Positions 1 through 9,029 of a stretch of DNA of 64,000 nt are shown one piece after another. Each line of letters begins with the position of its first letter. The first letter of the stretch is position 1. The notes under the pieces are model-generated. The model was given only the letters and a program-made list of their open reading frames with translations. It ran no database searches and was not told the DNA's origin. Source of the DNA: Aliihoeflea aestuarii (GTDB lineage: Bacteria > Pseudomonadota > Alphaproteobacteria > Rhizobiales > Rhizobiaceae); NCBI RefSeq assembly GCF_024105665.1, contig NZ_JAAAMK010000007.1, forward strand, positions 151,046 through 215,045. Direction: 5' to 3'. The translations under genes were made by a program, and so were the position numbers.

Positions 1-478
1 GGGCGAAAATCTGCTCGTCCTGCGAAAGCCGCCCGATCGAGACGGCCGCGCGGCCCGCCAGATCATAAACCGCCTCCAGATCGCGCGAGCGGATGCGGTG
101 CGCGATGGCGCCGACATGCGGGTAGAGCGTGATACCGCGATCGAAGGTCGGCTTGCCCGCCGCGTCACGGACTTCGCCGACAAGTTCGACGCGCACGATG
201 AGTGCATTGTCGGCGCTCTCGTTCCACTCGGCATGCGGCGTCTCGATCTCGTAAACGAGGCCGACGGTGCGGGCGACGCCCAGATTGATCGAGATCATGC
301 GCCCGACGGCCCAAAGTCCATCCGTTTCCGACTGGGTTCCGTCCGCAATCGCGGCAATCGTGGCTCGTGCGCCGTCGCACTGGACGACGCGGCCGAGAAC
401 GCGCGACTGGGGCTGAAGCGCATCTCGACGCTCCTGACTGATCGTGTCGCCTTGCGGCCCCGTTCGTTCCACATACAT
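1..478 (-). CDS. HerA-like (DUF87-type) P-loop ATPase, N-terminal part
   Basis: The gene runs off the left edge; only the first 159 codons are visible. The reading frame starts MYVERTGPQG and continues with VLGRVVQCDGARATIAAI and a beta-rich segment (ISINLGVARTVGLVYEIETP). This resembles the N-terminal HAS-barrel-like domain of HerA/DUF87 ATPases, which translocate DNA as hexamers. The Walker motifs would lie outside the window, so the call rests on N-terminal resemblance only. The ATG at 478 is preferred over the in-frame ATG at 487 because GGGGA at 488-492 gives a good ribosome-site spacing. It is divergent from the ilv leader region. Confidence 0.5.
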   Translation of the reverse strand, partial: MYVERTGPQGDTISQERRDALQPQSRVLGRVVQCDGARATIAAIADGTQSETDGLWAVGRMISINLGVARTVGLVYEIETPHAEWNESADNALIVRVELVGEVRDAAGKPTFDRGITLYPHVGAIAHRIRSRDLEAVYDLAGRAAVSIGRLSQDEQIFA

Positions 479-600
479 TGCGCGCATTCCCCGATTGCCG
501 GCACATATTAGCCCCTTCGGGTTAAGTACGGGTTGGGGTGGATGGTTCATCGCGGGTTAATCGAGGGCCAGGGCGCAATGAAATTGCGTTGCGCAAGGCA

Positions 601-628
601 TTGACAGTCGTTTCGTGCTGCGCCTAAT
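601..628 (+). promoter_or_regulatory. Promoter of the ilvBH leader
   Basis: A perfect -35 hexamer TTGACA (601-606) is followed at 16-18 bp by a -10-like sequence (CCTAAT 623-628, or TAATGT 625-630). Transcription would begin near 635, only a few bases before the leader-peptide ATG at 638, so the leader transcript would have almost no 5' UTR. Confidence 0.6.
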
Positions 629-637
629 GTGCGCGCC

Positions 638-694
638 ATGATCAATGCAGCACTCATTCTCGTAGTAGGAAGGCGCGTGGGCAAGGCGGTGTAA
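638..694 (+). CDS. ilvL: Branched-chain amino acid leader peptide (attenuator)
   Basis: An 18-codon ORF encodes MINAALILVVGRRVGKAV. Its core has Ile, Leu, Ile, Leu, Val, Val, which is the composition expected of a peptide that senses charged Ile/Leu/Val tRNAs. The stop codon lies in the loop of a 6-bp hairpin (GGCGGT 685-690 with ACCGCC 694-699). A larger pairing, GCGCGTGGG (673-681) with CCCATGCGC (712-720), encloses it. An intrinsic terminator follows at 726-750 and then ilvB. This is the classic layout of transcription attenuation. Too short for routine gene callers. The symbol is given by analogy. Confidence 0.8.
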   Translation: MINAALILVVGRRVGKAV

Positions 695-725
695 CCGCCG
701 GGCGAAAGCACCCCATGCGCGATGC

Positions 726-750
726 AGGCTCCCACAAGGGGGCCTTTTTT
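726..750 (+). terminator. Attenuator terminator upstream of ilvB
   Basis: Stem AGGCTCCC (726-733) and GGGGGCCT (738-745) with one G-U pair, loop ACAA, and a run of T to 750. It lies between the leader peptide and ilvB, so it would stop transcription when the leader is translated without stalling. Confidence 0.85.
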
Positions 751-789
751 GTTTTCAGAAGCCAAAACATCAGATGACGGACCAGAACG

Positions 790-2577
790 ATGAACAGCGC
801 CAGGCACGATAGCGGACGACGGGAAATGACCGGAGCGGAGATGGTCGTCCAGGCGCTGCGCGACAACGGGGTCGAGCATCTCTTCGGCTATCCGGGCGGC
901 GCCGTCCTTCCGATCTACGACGAACTTTTCCAGCAGGAAGATATCCAACACATCCTTGTGCGACACGAACAAGGGGCGGGGCATGCAGCCGAAGGCTATG
1001 CGCGCTCGACCGGCAAGGCGGGCGTGATGCTGGTCACCTCCGGGCCGGGCGCGACGAATGCCGTCACCCCGCTTCAGGACGCACTGATGGATTCCATTCC
1101 CCTGGTGTGCATCAGCGGGCAGGTTCCGACGCCGCTGATCGGCTCCGATGCGTTCCAGGAATGCGACACCGTCGGCATCACGCGCCCCTGCACCAAGCAC
1201 AACTGGCTGGTTAAGGACGTCAACAAGCTTTCGGCAATCCTGCACGAGGCGTTTCACGTCGCCACTACCGGCCGTCCCGGTCCCGTCGTGGTCGATATCC
1301 CGAAGGACGTCCAGTTCGCAAAAGGCGTCTACACGCCGCCCCAGACGGCACCGCGCACGAGCTATCACCCCAATGTTCAAGGTGACATGGAGGCGATCAA
1401 GGCCGCCGTCGAGATGATGGCAAACGCCAAGCGCCCCGTCATCTATTCAGGCGGCGGGGTGATCAATTCGGGAGCGGAAGCGAGCCATCTGCTGCGCGAA
1501 CTCGTCGAACTGACCAATTTCCCCATCACGTCCACATTGATGGGGCTCGGCGCCTATCCGGCATCGGGCAAGAACTGGCTCGGCATGCTGGGCATGCATG
1601 GCACCTACGAAGCCAACATGACCATGCACGATTGCGACGTGATGCTGTGCATCGGCGCGCGCTTCGACGACCGCATCACCGGGCGGCTCGACGCGTTCTC
1701 GCCGAATTCGAAGAAAATCCACATCGATATCGACCCATCCTCGATCAACAAGAACGTGCCTGCCGACGTGCCCATCATCGGCGATGTCGGCCGCGTGATG
1801 GAAGATATGGTGCGGCTGTGGCGCGCGACGGCGCGTGCGGACAAGGCGCGCCTGTCGCCGTGGTGGGAGCAGATCGAGAAATGGCGCGCGCGCGAGTCGC
1901 TCGCCTACCGGCCGAACGACGATGTCATCATGCCCCAATATGCGATCCAGCGGCTCTACGAACTGACGAAGGGCCGCGAAACCTACATCACGACCGAGGT
2001 CGGCCAGCACCAGATGTGGGCTGCCCAGCATTTCGGGTTCGAGCAGCCCAATCGCTGGATGACGTCGGGCGGTCTCGGTACGATGGGTTATGGTCTGCCG
2101 GCCGCTCTGGGTGTCCAGATCGCGCATCCCGACGCGCTCGTGATCGACATCGCGGGTGACGCTTCGGTGCAGATGACGATGCAGGAAATGTCGGCGGCGG
2201 TGCAGTATGAAGCGCCGATCAAGATCTTTATCCTGAACAATCAGTATATGGGCATGGTACGCCAGTGGCAGCAGCTTCTCCACGGCAACCGCCTGTCGCA
2301 CTCCTATACCGAGGCGATGCCGGATTTCGTCCTGATGGCGCAGGCTTTCGGCGCACACGGCATTCGCTGCGAAAAGCCGGGCCAGCTCGACGATGCGATC
2401 CAGGAGATGATCGATGTGAAGAAACCGGTGATCTTCGATTGCCGGGTCGCGAATCTCGCCAATTGCTTCCCGATGATCCCCTCCGGCAAGGCGCATAACG
2501 AGATGCTCCTGCCCGACGAGGCGACCGACGAGGCCGTGGCGAACGCAATCGATGCGAAGGGACGAGCGCTGGTTTGA
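790..2577 (+). CDS. ilvB: Acetolactate synthase large subunit
   Basis: Catalytic subunit of acetohydroxyacid synthase, the ThDP- and FAD-dependent first common step of Val, Leu and Ile synthesis. The 595-residue length matches the family. The N-terminal ThDP pyrimidine domain carries the catalytic glutamate in RHEQGAGHAAEGYAR (E60). The central FAD-type domain follows. The C-terminal ThDP-binding domain has the GDA...NN signature (GDA at 456-458, NN at 483-484). The start at ATG 790 lies 40 bp after the attenuator; an internal ATG at 826 (MTGAEMVV) is possible. ilvH follows after a hairpin, making an ilvBH operon. ilvC lies separately about 8 kb downstream. Confident call. Confidence 0.95.
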   Translation: MNSARHDSGRREMTGAEMVVQALRDNGVEHLFGYPGGAVLPIYDELFQQEDIQHILVRHEQGAGHAAEGYARSTGKAGVMLVTSGPGATNAVTPLQDALMDSIPLVCISGQVPTPLIGSDAFQECDTVGITRPCTKHNWLVKDVNKLSAILHEAFHVATTGRPGPVVVDIPKDVQFAKGVYTPPQTAPRTSYHPNVQGDMEAIKAAVEMMANAKRPVIYSGGGVINSGAEASHLLRELVELTNFPITSTLMGLGAYPASGKNWLGMLGMHGTYEANMTMHDCDVMLCIGARFDDRITGRLDAFSPNSKKIHIDIDPSSINKNVPADVPIIGDVGRVMEDMVRLWRATARADKARLSPWWEQIEKWRARESLAYRPNDDVIMPQYAIQRLYELTKGRETYITTEVGQHQMWAAQHFGFEQPNRWMTSGGLGTMGYGLPAALGVQIAHPDALVIDIAGDASVQMTMQEMSAAVQYEAPIKIFILNNQYMGMVRQWQQLLHGNRLSHSYTEAMPDFVLMAQAFGAHGIRCEKPGQLDDAIQEMIDVKKPVIFDCRVANLANCFPMIPSGKAHNEMLLPDEATDEAVANAIDAKGRALV

Positions 2578-2598
2578 CAGAAGACGTGTCAAACCAGC
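2568..2598 (+). repeat. 12-bp perfect inverted repeat over the ilvB stop codon
   Basis: GCTGGTTTGACA (2568-2579) pairs perfectly with TGTCAAACCAGC (2587-2598) across a 7-base loop. The left arm includes the ilvB stop codon. No T-run follows, so it looks like an intercistronic RNA hairpin (stability, processing or ratio control between the subunits) and not a terminator. Confidence 0.75.
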
Positions 2599-2634
2599 CG
2601 ATTGACCAGATTTCCTGACAAAGAGATTCAGACA

Positions 2635-3207
2635 ATGAACGCCCATCTTCAACCGACCGGTTCCGCCTATTTCATCGCCAAGGAAACCGAACAGCCCGTC
2701 ACCCACACACTTTCCGTGCTCGTCGACAACGAACCGGGCGTGCTCGCCCGCGTGATCGGCCTGTTTTCAGGACGCGGCTACAATATCGACAGCCTGACGG
2801 TGTCGGAGACCGAGCATGAACGGCATTTGTCGCGCATCACGATCGTGACGCGCGGCACGCCGCACGTCCTCCAGCAGATCAAGCACCAGCTCGAACGCAT
2901 CGTGCCGGTCCACCGTGTCAACGACCTCAGCGTGATCGCCGCCGAGCGCGGACATGAGCGTCCGCTCGAGCGCGAACTGGCGCTGGTCAAGGTCGCCGGA
3001 ACGGGCAATGACCGGGTCGAGGCGTTGCGCCTTGCCGAGGCGTTCAACGCCAAGGTTTCGGACGCGACGACCGAGCATTTCATTTTCGAGATGACGGGCA
3101 AGAGCAACAAGGTGGATCAGTTTATCTCCATCATGCAGCCGCTCGGCCTCGTCGAGATCTGCCGAACCGGCGTCGCGGCGATGAACCGCGGCCCCGAAGG
3201 CATGTAG
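2635..3207 (+). CDS. ilvH: Acetolactate synthase small (regulatory) subunit
   Basis: Regulatory subunit that binds IlvB and usually confers valine feedback inhibition. The 190-residue product has an N-terminal ACT domain (from about residue 24: HTLSVLVDNEPGVLARVIGLF, then RGYNIDSLTV) and the typical C-terminal small-subunit domain (ELALVKVAG, then HFIFEMTG). The frame is open upstream to a TTG at 2602. ATG 2635 is chosen because AAAGAG precedes it at suitable spacing and the protein then matches family N-termini. It is 57 bp downstream of ilvB. Confidence 0.95.
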   Translation: MNAHLQPTGSAYFIAKETEQPVTHTLSVLVDNEPGVLARVIGLFSGRGYNIDSLTVSETEHERHLSRITIVTRGTPHVLQQIKHQLERIVPVHRVNDLSVIAAERGHERPLERELALVKVAGTGNDRVEALRLAEAFNAKVSDATTEHFIFEMTGKSNKVDQFISIMQPLGLVEICRTGVAAMNRGPEGM

Positions 3208-3211
3208 GACG

Positions 3212-3907
3212 GTGCTGCGCCGCCTCGTCCTTTGCGCCGCACTGGCATTTGCCGCAGGATCCGCGCTCGCCCAGACGGACGAGGCGGGGACGCTCGAAGA
3301 GCGACTGGAGCAAGTCTATGAGACGATGGACGCCGATGCGACCTTCGTCGGGCAGTATGCCCAGTGCCCGGCCGACATCCATGCCACGCAGCGCTCATTG
3401 TGGCGCTTCATCGTGCCGGACGAGAGCCTGTCCGACGCGGTATGCGAGGAGGCGACGATGTCCTGCTACGAGCGCTGCACGCAAAGCGCGGCGGGCGGCG
3501 CCTGCTTCAGTCTGGCGCGCGTTATTCAGCGGCGCGGCGGAGAGGACGGGTCACCGTATCACCAGCAGCTTTTCGCTCGTTCCTGCGCGAACGGTTTTGC
3601 CGCGGGCTGCACCAATCGCGGCGCGGGCATCCGTAACGGCGATCATCGGGGCGACCCTTTCGCCGATCTGGAGCGTGGAACGGTCGAAGCCTGCCTCTAC
3701 CGCAGCTTCAAGGTCGCCTGTGAAGGTGATGATCCCTGGGGGTGCACGATGCATGGCAGGTCGTATCAAAGCGGCGAAGGCGTCGCGCAGGACGGCGAGC
3801 AGGCGGCCCGTCATTTCCGGCGTGCATGTAACTTGAGCCCGAACGGCGAAGCTTGCCGAAACGCGCGGGTCGGTCTCGACGATCTGGGTGTAGCGAACTC
3901 CGACTGA
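3212..3907 (+). CDS. Secreted Cys-rich Sel1-repeat-like protein
   Basis: A 231-residue protein starting at GTG, 4 bp after ilvH, so probably translationally coupled. Residues 1-21 form a signal peptide (LRRLVLCAALAFAAGSALA|Q), pointing to the periplasm. The rest contains Cys-containing units such as YERCTQSAAGGACF, FARSCANGFAAGC and GRSYQSGEGVAQDGEQAARH, the last being a typical Sel1/TPR-like repeat (SLR). About ten cysteines suggest disulfides. SLR proteins are often adaptors or inhibitors; the specific function here is unknown. Placement after ilvH may be incidental. Confidence 0.75.
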   Translation: MLRRLVLCAALAFAAGSALAQTDEAGTLEERLEQVYETMDADATFVGQYAQCPADIHATQRSLWRFIVPDESLSDAVCEEATMSCYERCTQSAAGGACFSLARVIQRRGGEDGSPYHQQLFARSCANGFAAGCTNRGAGIRNGDHRGDPFADLERGTVEACLYRSFKVACEGDDPWGCTMHGRSYQSGEGVAQDGEQAARHFRRACNLSPNGEACRNARVGLDDLGVANSD

Positions 3908-3942
3908 GAGCCGATCGCTTTTCTCTTTTTCTTGAGACTCCA

Positions 3943-4539
3943 ATGTCGCCTGAAACGTTATTTGCCATCATCGTCTTCGCCTTCGTGTCGTCGATCACGC
4001 CCGGCCCGAACAATTTCATGCTTCTGGCGTCCGGCGTGAATTTCGGATTCCGCCGTACGATCCCGCATATGTGCGGTATCGGTGCCGGCTTCTTCACGCT
4101 TCTTATGGGCGTCGGCTTCGGACTTGGCGCGCTGTTCACGACCTTTCCGCAATTGCATATCGTGCTGAAGATCGTCGGCGGGCTCTACCTGCTTTGGCTG
4201 GCCTGGAAGATCGCGACAGCACGATCGCTGTCGTCCGAAAAGGGCGCCAAAGCCCGGCCCATGACCTTCATGGAAGCCGCCGCCTTCCAATGGGTCAATC
4301 CAAAGGCATGGATCATGGCTGTGACGGGCATGGCGCTGTTCACGCGGCCTGACGCGCCTTATCTCTCGGTCTTCTTCGTCGCCGCAGCCTTTGCGCTGGT
4401 GAACTTCCCGAGTGTTTCGACATGGGCCGGGTTCGGAACGGCCTTGCGCGGTTTTCTTGCCGATCCCGTGCGGCTGAAGTGGTTCAACGTCACCATGGGC
4501 GTGCTGCTCGCGGCGTCGGTGGTGCCGATGTTGTGGTGA
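3943..4539 (+). CDS. LysE/RhtB family amino-acid exporter
   Basis: A 198-residue inner-membrane protein with about six hydrophobic segments. The N-terminal signature SSITPGPNNFMLLASG is the RhtB/LysE hallmark, and AFQWVNPKAWIMAVTG is the conserved mid-protein motif. These proteins export amino acids such as homoserine, threonine, leucine or lysine. The frame opens at 3853, but ATG 3943 (MSPETLF) matches family starts and has TTGAGA upstream. Next to ilvBH, export of an aliphatic amino acid is conceivable, but that is inference. Confidence 0.9.
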   Translation: MSPETLFAIIVFAFVSSITPGPNNFMLLASGVNFGFRRTIPHMCGIGAGFFTLLMGVGFGLGALFTTFPQLHIVLKIVGGLYLLWLAWKIATARSLSSEKGAKARPMTFMEAAAFQWVNPKAWIMAVTGMALFTRPDAPYLSVFFVAAAFALVNFPSVSTWAGFGTALRGFLADPVRLKWFNVTMGVLLAASVVPMLW

Positions 4540-4635
4540 ATGTGGAATTCACTTGATCGATGTTCCTGATGCGTTCTAATTAAGCGACTGTTTTTCGGCG
4601 TTGCATCTCAACGACGAATCCTGCGAAGGAACCGC

Positions 4636-5763
4636 ATGAATTTTTCTCCCCAGCAGGACGAAGCGCTTCAGGCTGTCGCCAAATGGCTCAAGAGCGGGCG
4701 ACCGCAGGTCTTTCGCCTGTTCGGCTATGCGGGCACCGGCAAGACGACGCTGGCGCGCCATTTTGCCGATCATGTCGACGGGCAGGTTCAGTTCGCTGCA
4801 TTTACGGGCAAAGCGGCACAGGTGCTTCGTTCGAAAGGTGCATTGAACGCACGCACGATCCACTCGCTGATCTACCGGCCGCGCGGCGAGGAAGCGGTCG
4901 CGGACGAGACGACGGGCAAGACCTCGATCAACCCGACATTCTCGCTGAACCGGCAAAGCCCGATCGCGAAGGCGAAGCTCGTCGTGATCGACGAATGCTC
5001 AATGGTCGACGAGGCGCTCGGCGGGGATTTGATGACGTTCGGCACGCCCATTCTCGTTCTGGGCGATCCCGCGCAGCTTCCGCCGATTTCGGGCGGCGGG
5101 TTCTTCACCGAGCATGAGCCCGACTACCTCCTGACCGAAATTCACCGGCAGGCGCAGGACAATCCGATCATCCGGCTGGCGATGGACGTGCGCGAGGGGC
5201 GCGAATTCGTCAATGGCGACTACGGCCGCGCGCAGGTGATCGGCCGCGACGAGGTCAATCAGGACCTCGTGCTGGAAGCCGACCAGGTTCTGGTAGGCAC
5301 CAACCGCACGCGCCGACGCTACAACCAGCGCCTGCGGCAGTTGAAGGGCTTCGAGGCGTCCTATCCGCAAGCCGGCGACAAGCTGGTTTGCCTTCGCAAC
5401 GATCCGGCGAAAGGGCTTCTCAACGGCTCGCTCTGGAAGGTGATGACGTCATCGCGTGAGACGGTGAAGCCCGGCATCAATCTGCTCGTCTCTCCGGAGG
5501 AAGACGATCCCGATCGCGGCGTGGCGAAGATCAAGCTGCTCAAAGCTGCCTTCGACGATCCGGACGCCGATATTCCCTGGCAGCAGAAGAAGCGCTTCGA
5601 CGATTTCGATTTCGGCTATGCGTTGACCGTCCATAAGGCGCAGGGCTCGCAATGGGACAAGGTCGTCCTCTTCGACGAAAGCTATGCCTTCAAGGATACA
5701 AGGCAGCGCTGGCTCTATACGGCGATTACGCGCGCGGCCGAAAATCTGACCATCGTGCGGTAG
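4636..5763 (+). CDS. RecD-like ATP-dependent DNA helicase (SF1)
   Basis: A 375-residue superfamily 1 helicase. Walker A is GYAGTGKTT (residues 30-38), Walker B is VVIDECSMVD, and LGDPAQLPPI is motif III. The C-terminal UvrD-like part has YALTVHKAQGSQWDKVVLF and LYTAITRAA (motifs V and VI). It resembles short RecD2-type or Dda-type helicases found in phages and alphaproteobacteria and lacks the long N-terminal region of RecD2. It probably unwinds DNA 5' to 3' during repair. Single gene with its own upstream gap. Confidence 0.88.
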   Translation: MNFSPQQDEALQAVAKWLKSGRPQVFRLFGYAGTGKTTLARHFADHVDGQVQFAAFTGKAAQVLRSKGALNARTIHSLIYRPRGEEAVADETTGKTSINPTFSLNRQSPIAKAKLVVIDECSMVDEALGGDLMTFGTPILVLGDPAQLPPISGGGFFTEHEPDYLLTEIHRQAQDNPIIRLAMDVREGREFVNGDYGRAQVIGRDEVNQDLVLEADQVLVGTNRTRRRYNQRLRQLKGFEASYPQAGDKLVCLRNDPAKGLLNGSLWKVMTSSRETVKPGINLLVSPEEDDPDRGVAKIKLLKAAFDDPDADIPWQQKKRFDDFDFGYALTVHKAQGSQWDKVVLFDESYAFKDTRQRWLYTAITRAAENLTIVR

Positions 5764-5767
5764 GCGG

Positions 5768-6175
5768 TCAGATTTTCTGCGGGATTTCCCGTGCGCCGAT
5801 CCATTCCCAGGCGTCGGCTTCGTCCTTGATGTCGAAATGCCTGAGCTCGACGGGAAGTTCGGGTTCGAAGAAGCCCGCGACGCGCCCGGTCCAGTCAGGA
5901 TCGCCAATAGCGGCGCAGCGCCGCACATGCTGGACGGCATGGAGCCGGCCTTCATCCGTCGTCTCACCGGAGACGTTATCCCATTCGATGCCTTCGTAAT
6001 TTTTCAGGCGTACAACCACGTCGAGCTTGTCGTGCAGGGCATAGGCACCTTCCATCAGCCCGTAGAGATTTTCCACGTCCGCGCCCGTCACATAGCCGAT
6101 GATTTCGATAGCAAAGACGTCTGTGCGGTCGGTTTCAATGCGGCGAATGGCGGGCACGCGGTCGAGGGATTGCAT
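5768..6175 (-). CDS. SpoIIAA-like / STAS-SEC14-type protein
   Basis: A 135-residue soluble protein. MQSLDRVPAIRRIETDR, then AIEIIGYVTGADVENLY and KLDVVVRLKNYEGIEW, match the SpoIIAA-like (DUF3478) fold seen in many proteobacterial proteins of unknown role, ending in ADAWEWIG. The start is ATG 6175 with GGAG upstream. The frame stays open further upstream, but that extension is antisense to pdxJ and is not protein-like. It is convergent with the helicase gene, 4 bp between stops, and divergent from pdxJ. Confidence 0.8.
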   Translation of the reverse strand: MQSLDRVPAIRRIETDRTDVFAIEIIGYVTGADVENLYGLMEGAYALHDKLDVVVRLKNYEGIEWDNVSGETTDEGRLHAVQHVRRCAAIGDPDWTGRVAGFFEPELPVELRHFDIKDEADAWEWIGAREIPQKI

Positions 6176-6286
6176 CAGGACTCCGATTGCTGGACCAAAA
6201 ATCTCATCGGGTTGAACACGTTTCGGGGCCTGTTCGTTCCGCAAAAGGGCCATTAGAACGGGTGGAGAACCAAGGAGGGCACACGC

Positions 6287-7027
6287 GTGGCGACACAACT
6301 TTCGGTCAATTTGAATGCCGTCGCCATGCTGCGCAACCGGCGCGATCTGCCGTGGCCGAGCGTGGTGGATCTCGGTCGCATCGCACTGGCGTCGGGCGCG
6401 CATGGCCTGACGGTGCATCCGCGTCCCGACCAGCGCCATACGCGCTTTTCCGATTTGCCCGAGTTGCGGGCACTGATCGACGACGAATTTCCAAAGGCGG
6501 AGTTCAATATCGAGGGCTATCCCAATTCGCAGTTTCTCGATCTGGTCGAAGAGAACGCGCCGGAGCAGGTGACGCTGGTGCCTGACGACCCGTCGCAGCC
6601 GACATCCGACCATGGCTGGAATTTCGTCGAACACGCGGAATTCCTGACGCCGATCGTCAAGCGGCTGAAGGCATCGGGCATGCGCGTGTCGCTGTTCGCC
6701 GATCCCGATCCGGCCGGCCTTGACGCCGCGCGGGCAACGGGCGCCGACCGTGTCGAGCTTTACACCGGGCCTTACGGTGCTTCACATCAAGATTCCGGGC
6801 AAGCCGCCAAGGAACTGGAAAGACTGGCGAAAACCGCCGAGGCTGCTATCGCGCTCGGTCTTGATGTGAATGCCGGTCACGACCTCACAGTTGCCAATCT
6901 CAAGCCATTGGTGGGGCGTATACCGGCAATTGCGGAAGTTTCGATCGGACATGGGCTGACGGCCGACGCTCTGGAATACGGGATGGCCGAAACGGTGCGC
7001 CGGTTCCTGCGTTCCTGCAAAGGATAA
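6287..7027 (+). CDS. pdxJ: Pyridoxine 5'-phosphate synthase
   Basis: Condenses 1-deoxy-D-xylulose 5-phosphate with 3-amino-2-oxopropyl phosphate to give pyridoxine 5'-phosphate, the last step of the DXP-dependent vitamin B6 pathway. The 246-residue TIM barrel shows [15 protein letters not shown] at the N terminus, the phosphate and base-binding motif [10 protein letters not shown], and the C-terminal [11 protein letters not shown] and [10 protein letters not shown]. The start is GTG 6287 with a strong AAGGAGGG site. Monocistronic. Confidence 0.95.
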   Translation: MATQLSVNLNAVAMLRNRRDLPWPSVVDLGRIALASGAHGLTVHPRPDQRHTRFSDLPELRALIDDEFPKAEFNIEGYPNSQFLDLVEENAPEQVTLVPDDPSQPTSDHGWNFVEHAEFLTPIVKRLKASGMRVSLFADPDPAGLDAARATGADRVELYTGPYGASHQDSGQAAKELERLAKTAEAAIALGLDVNAGHDLTVANLKPLVGRIPAIAEVSIGHGLTADALEYGMAETVRRFLRSCKG

Positions 7028-7126
7028 CGCCGCGACGCGCATCGACCTATGCGGTTCACGAAAAATCCGCGATTGTGCTTGCGGGCAGCGGACATATAGC
7101 CGCCGTCCTTCGAGAAAGGACCCGGC

Positions 7127-9028
7127 ATGCAGGCGTCGGTCGAAACGTCTCCTCAGACATCGCCGCTCAGAAAGCGGCAGGGCACCGGTGCGCTGGCGCT
7201 GGCCGCGATAGGTGTCGTTTACGGCGATATCGGAACAAGCCCGATCTATGCCCTGCGTGAGGCTATGCGCGCCACTGCAAGTCCGGAACGTTCGACCGAT
7301 GTCGAAGTGATGGGCGTTCTGTCGATCATCGTCTGGTCGTTGACGCTTATCGTCACGATCAAATATGTGCTGATCGTGCTGCGGGCGGACAATAACGGCG
7401 AGGGCGGCACGCTTTCGCTGATGGCGCTCGCCCGGCAGAATGCCGGCCGGTTTTCGCCCGGCGTGATGCTGCTCGGCATGATCGGGGCGGGTCTTTTTCT
7501 AGGTGATGCGCTGATTACGCCTGCGATATCCGTCCTGTCCGCGGTGGAGGGTCTGGAAGTCGCGACGCCGACATTCGCGCCCTACGTTATTCCGATCACG
7601 GTTGTGATTCTCGTCGCGCTGTTCATCGTTCAAAAGCGCGGAACGGCATCGGTCGCCAGCGTCTTCGGTCCGATCACGGCGTGCTGGTTTCTGGTGCTGG
7701 GCGGATTGGGGCTTTGGCATATCATCGCTGCGCCTCAAGTGCTGGCCGCGCTCAATCCTTCCTACGCGGTCGGGTTCCTTTTCAGCCACTCAGCAGTTGC
7801 TTTCGCGGTGATCGGCGCAGCTTTTCTGGCTGTGACGGGTGCCGAGGCGATCTACGCCGATCTTGGCCATTTTGGGCGCAAGCCGATCGTTCTCGCCTGG
7901 TTCGGGCTCGTCTTCCCGGCACTGTTGCTCAATTATTTCGGGCAGGGGGCCTTCATACTTACCCATGACGAGGTGGCGGAGCAGCCCTTGTTCCAGATGG
8001 TGCCCGAGTGGGGTGTACTGCCGCTGGTCGTTCTGGCTACCGTTGCAACGATCATCGCAAGCCAGGCCGTCATCACCGGTACGTTTTCGCTGGCGAGTCA
8101 GGCGATCCAACTCGGCATTCTTCCCCGGTTCGCCATTTTTCACACGTCGGACACACAGTCCGGCCAGATTTTCATGCCGCAAATCAACGGGCTTCTTCTG
8201 ATCGGCGTCGTGATTCTGGTTCTCGAATTCGGCTCGTCAAGCGCGCTGGCGGGGGCTTACGGCATTTCGGTTACCGGTGAGATGGTGGTGACGGCGCTGC
8301 TGCTCATGGTCGTGCTGCGCAAATCATGGAAGTGGCCGCTTGTCGCTGTCGTGGCTCTGGTCGTGCCGTTTCTTCTGCTGGACCTGGTCTTCCTTGCAGC
8401 CAATTCGCTCAAGTTTCTGGAAGGCGGCTGGGTGTCCGTCGGTGTCGCGCTCGCGGCGATGGTCGTCATGATGACGTGGCGGCGCGGCAGCGCCCTGCTT
8501 TTTCGCAAGACCCGCAAGAGCGAGGTTCCGCTGGATGTCCTGACGAACAATCTTGCCAAAAACCGTCCCACCATTGTGTCGGGAACGGCTGTGTTCCTGA
8601 CCAGCGATCCCGAAAGCGCACCGACAGCGCTGATGCACAGTCTCAAGCACTACAAGGTGCTTCACGAGCGCAACATCATCCTGACGGTCGCGACGGTGGA
8701 AACGCCGCGCGTGAGCCGGGAGGAGCGGATCAAGGTCGAATCGATCAACGATCTGTTCGTGCGCGTCGTGCTGTATTTCGGCTATGCCGAGCGGCCCAAC
8801 GTGCCGAAAGGACTGGCGCGCTGTCAGATCCCCGGCTGGCAGTTCGATATCATGACCACGTCGTTCTTTCTGTCCCGCCGCACGCTCAAGGCGTCCAGCC
8901 AGTCGGCGATGCCGAAATGGCAGGACCGGCTCTACATCGCGCTTGCGCGCAATGCGTCCGATGCCACGGCCTATTTCCAGATCCCGAGCGGGCGCGTCGT
9001 GGAAATCGGAACGCAATTGGTGATCTGA
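7127..9028 (+). CDS. kup: Low-affinity potassium uptake protein Kup
   Basis: A 633-residue K+/H+ symporter of the KUP/HAK/KT family in the inner membrane. The diagnostic N-terminal signature is [19 protein letters not shown], followed by about twelve hydrophobic segments (for example [20 protein letters not shown]) and a soluble C-terminal domain. GAAAGGA precedes the ATG. It converges on the frameshifted vWA gene, with a single base between the two stop codons. Confidence 0.95.
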   Translation: MQASVETSPQTSPLRKRQGTGALALAAIGVVYGDIGTSPIYALREAMRATASPERSTDVEVMGVLSIIVWSLTLIVTIKYVLIVLRADNNGEGGTLSLMALARQNAGRFSPGVMLLGMIGAGLFLGDALITPAISVLSAVEGLEVATPTFAPYVIPITVVILVALFIVQKRGTASVASVFGPITACWFLVLGGLGLWHIIAAPQVLAALNPSYAVGFLFSHSAVAFAVIGAAFLAVTGAEAIYADLGHFGRKPIVLAWFGLVFPALLLNYFGQGAFILTHDEVAEQPLFQMVPEWGVLPLVVLATVATIIASQAVITGTFSLASQAIQLGILPRFAIFHTSDTQSGQIFMPQINGLLLIGVVILVLEFGSSSALAGAYGISVTGEMVVTALLLMVVLRKSWKWPLVAVVALVVPFLLLDLVFLAANSLKFLEGGWVSVGVALAAMVVMMTWRRGSALLFRKTRKSEVPLDVLTNNLAKNRPTIVSGTAVFLTSDPESAPTALMHSLKHYKVLHERNIILTVATVETPRVSREERIKVESINDLFVRVVLYFGYAERPNVPKGLARCQIPGWQFDIMTTSFFLSRRTLKASSQSAMPKWQDRLYIALARNASDATAYFQIPSGRVVEIGTQLVI

Positions 9029-9029
9029 T

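Noticed and set aside
6176..6634. Extension of the SpoIIAA-like reading frame upstream of 6175
   Set aside because: The extension is antisense to pdxJ and not protein-like; ATG 6175 has a ribosome site and fits the family start.
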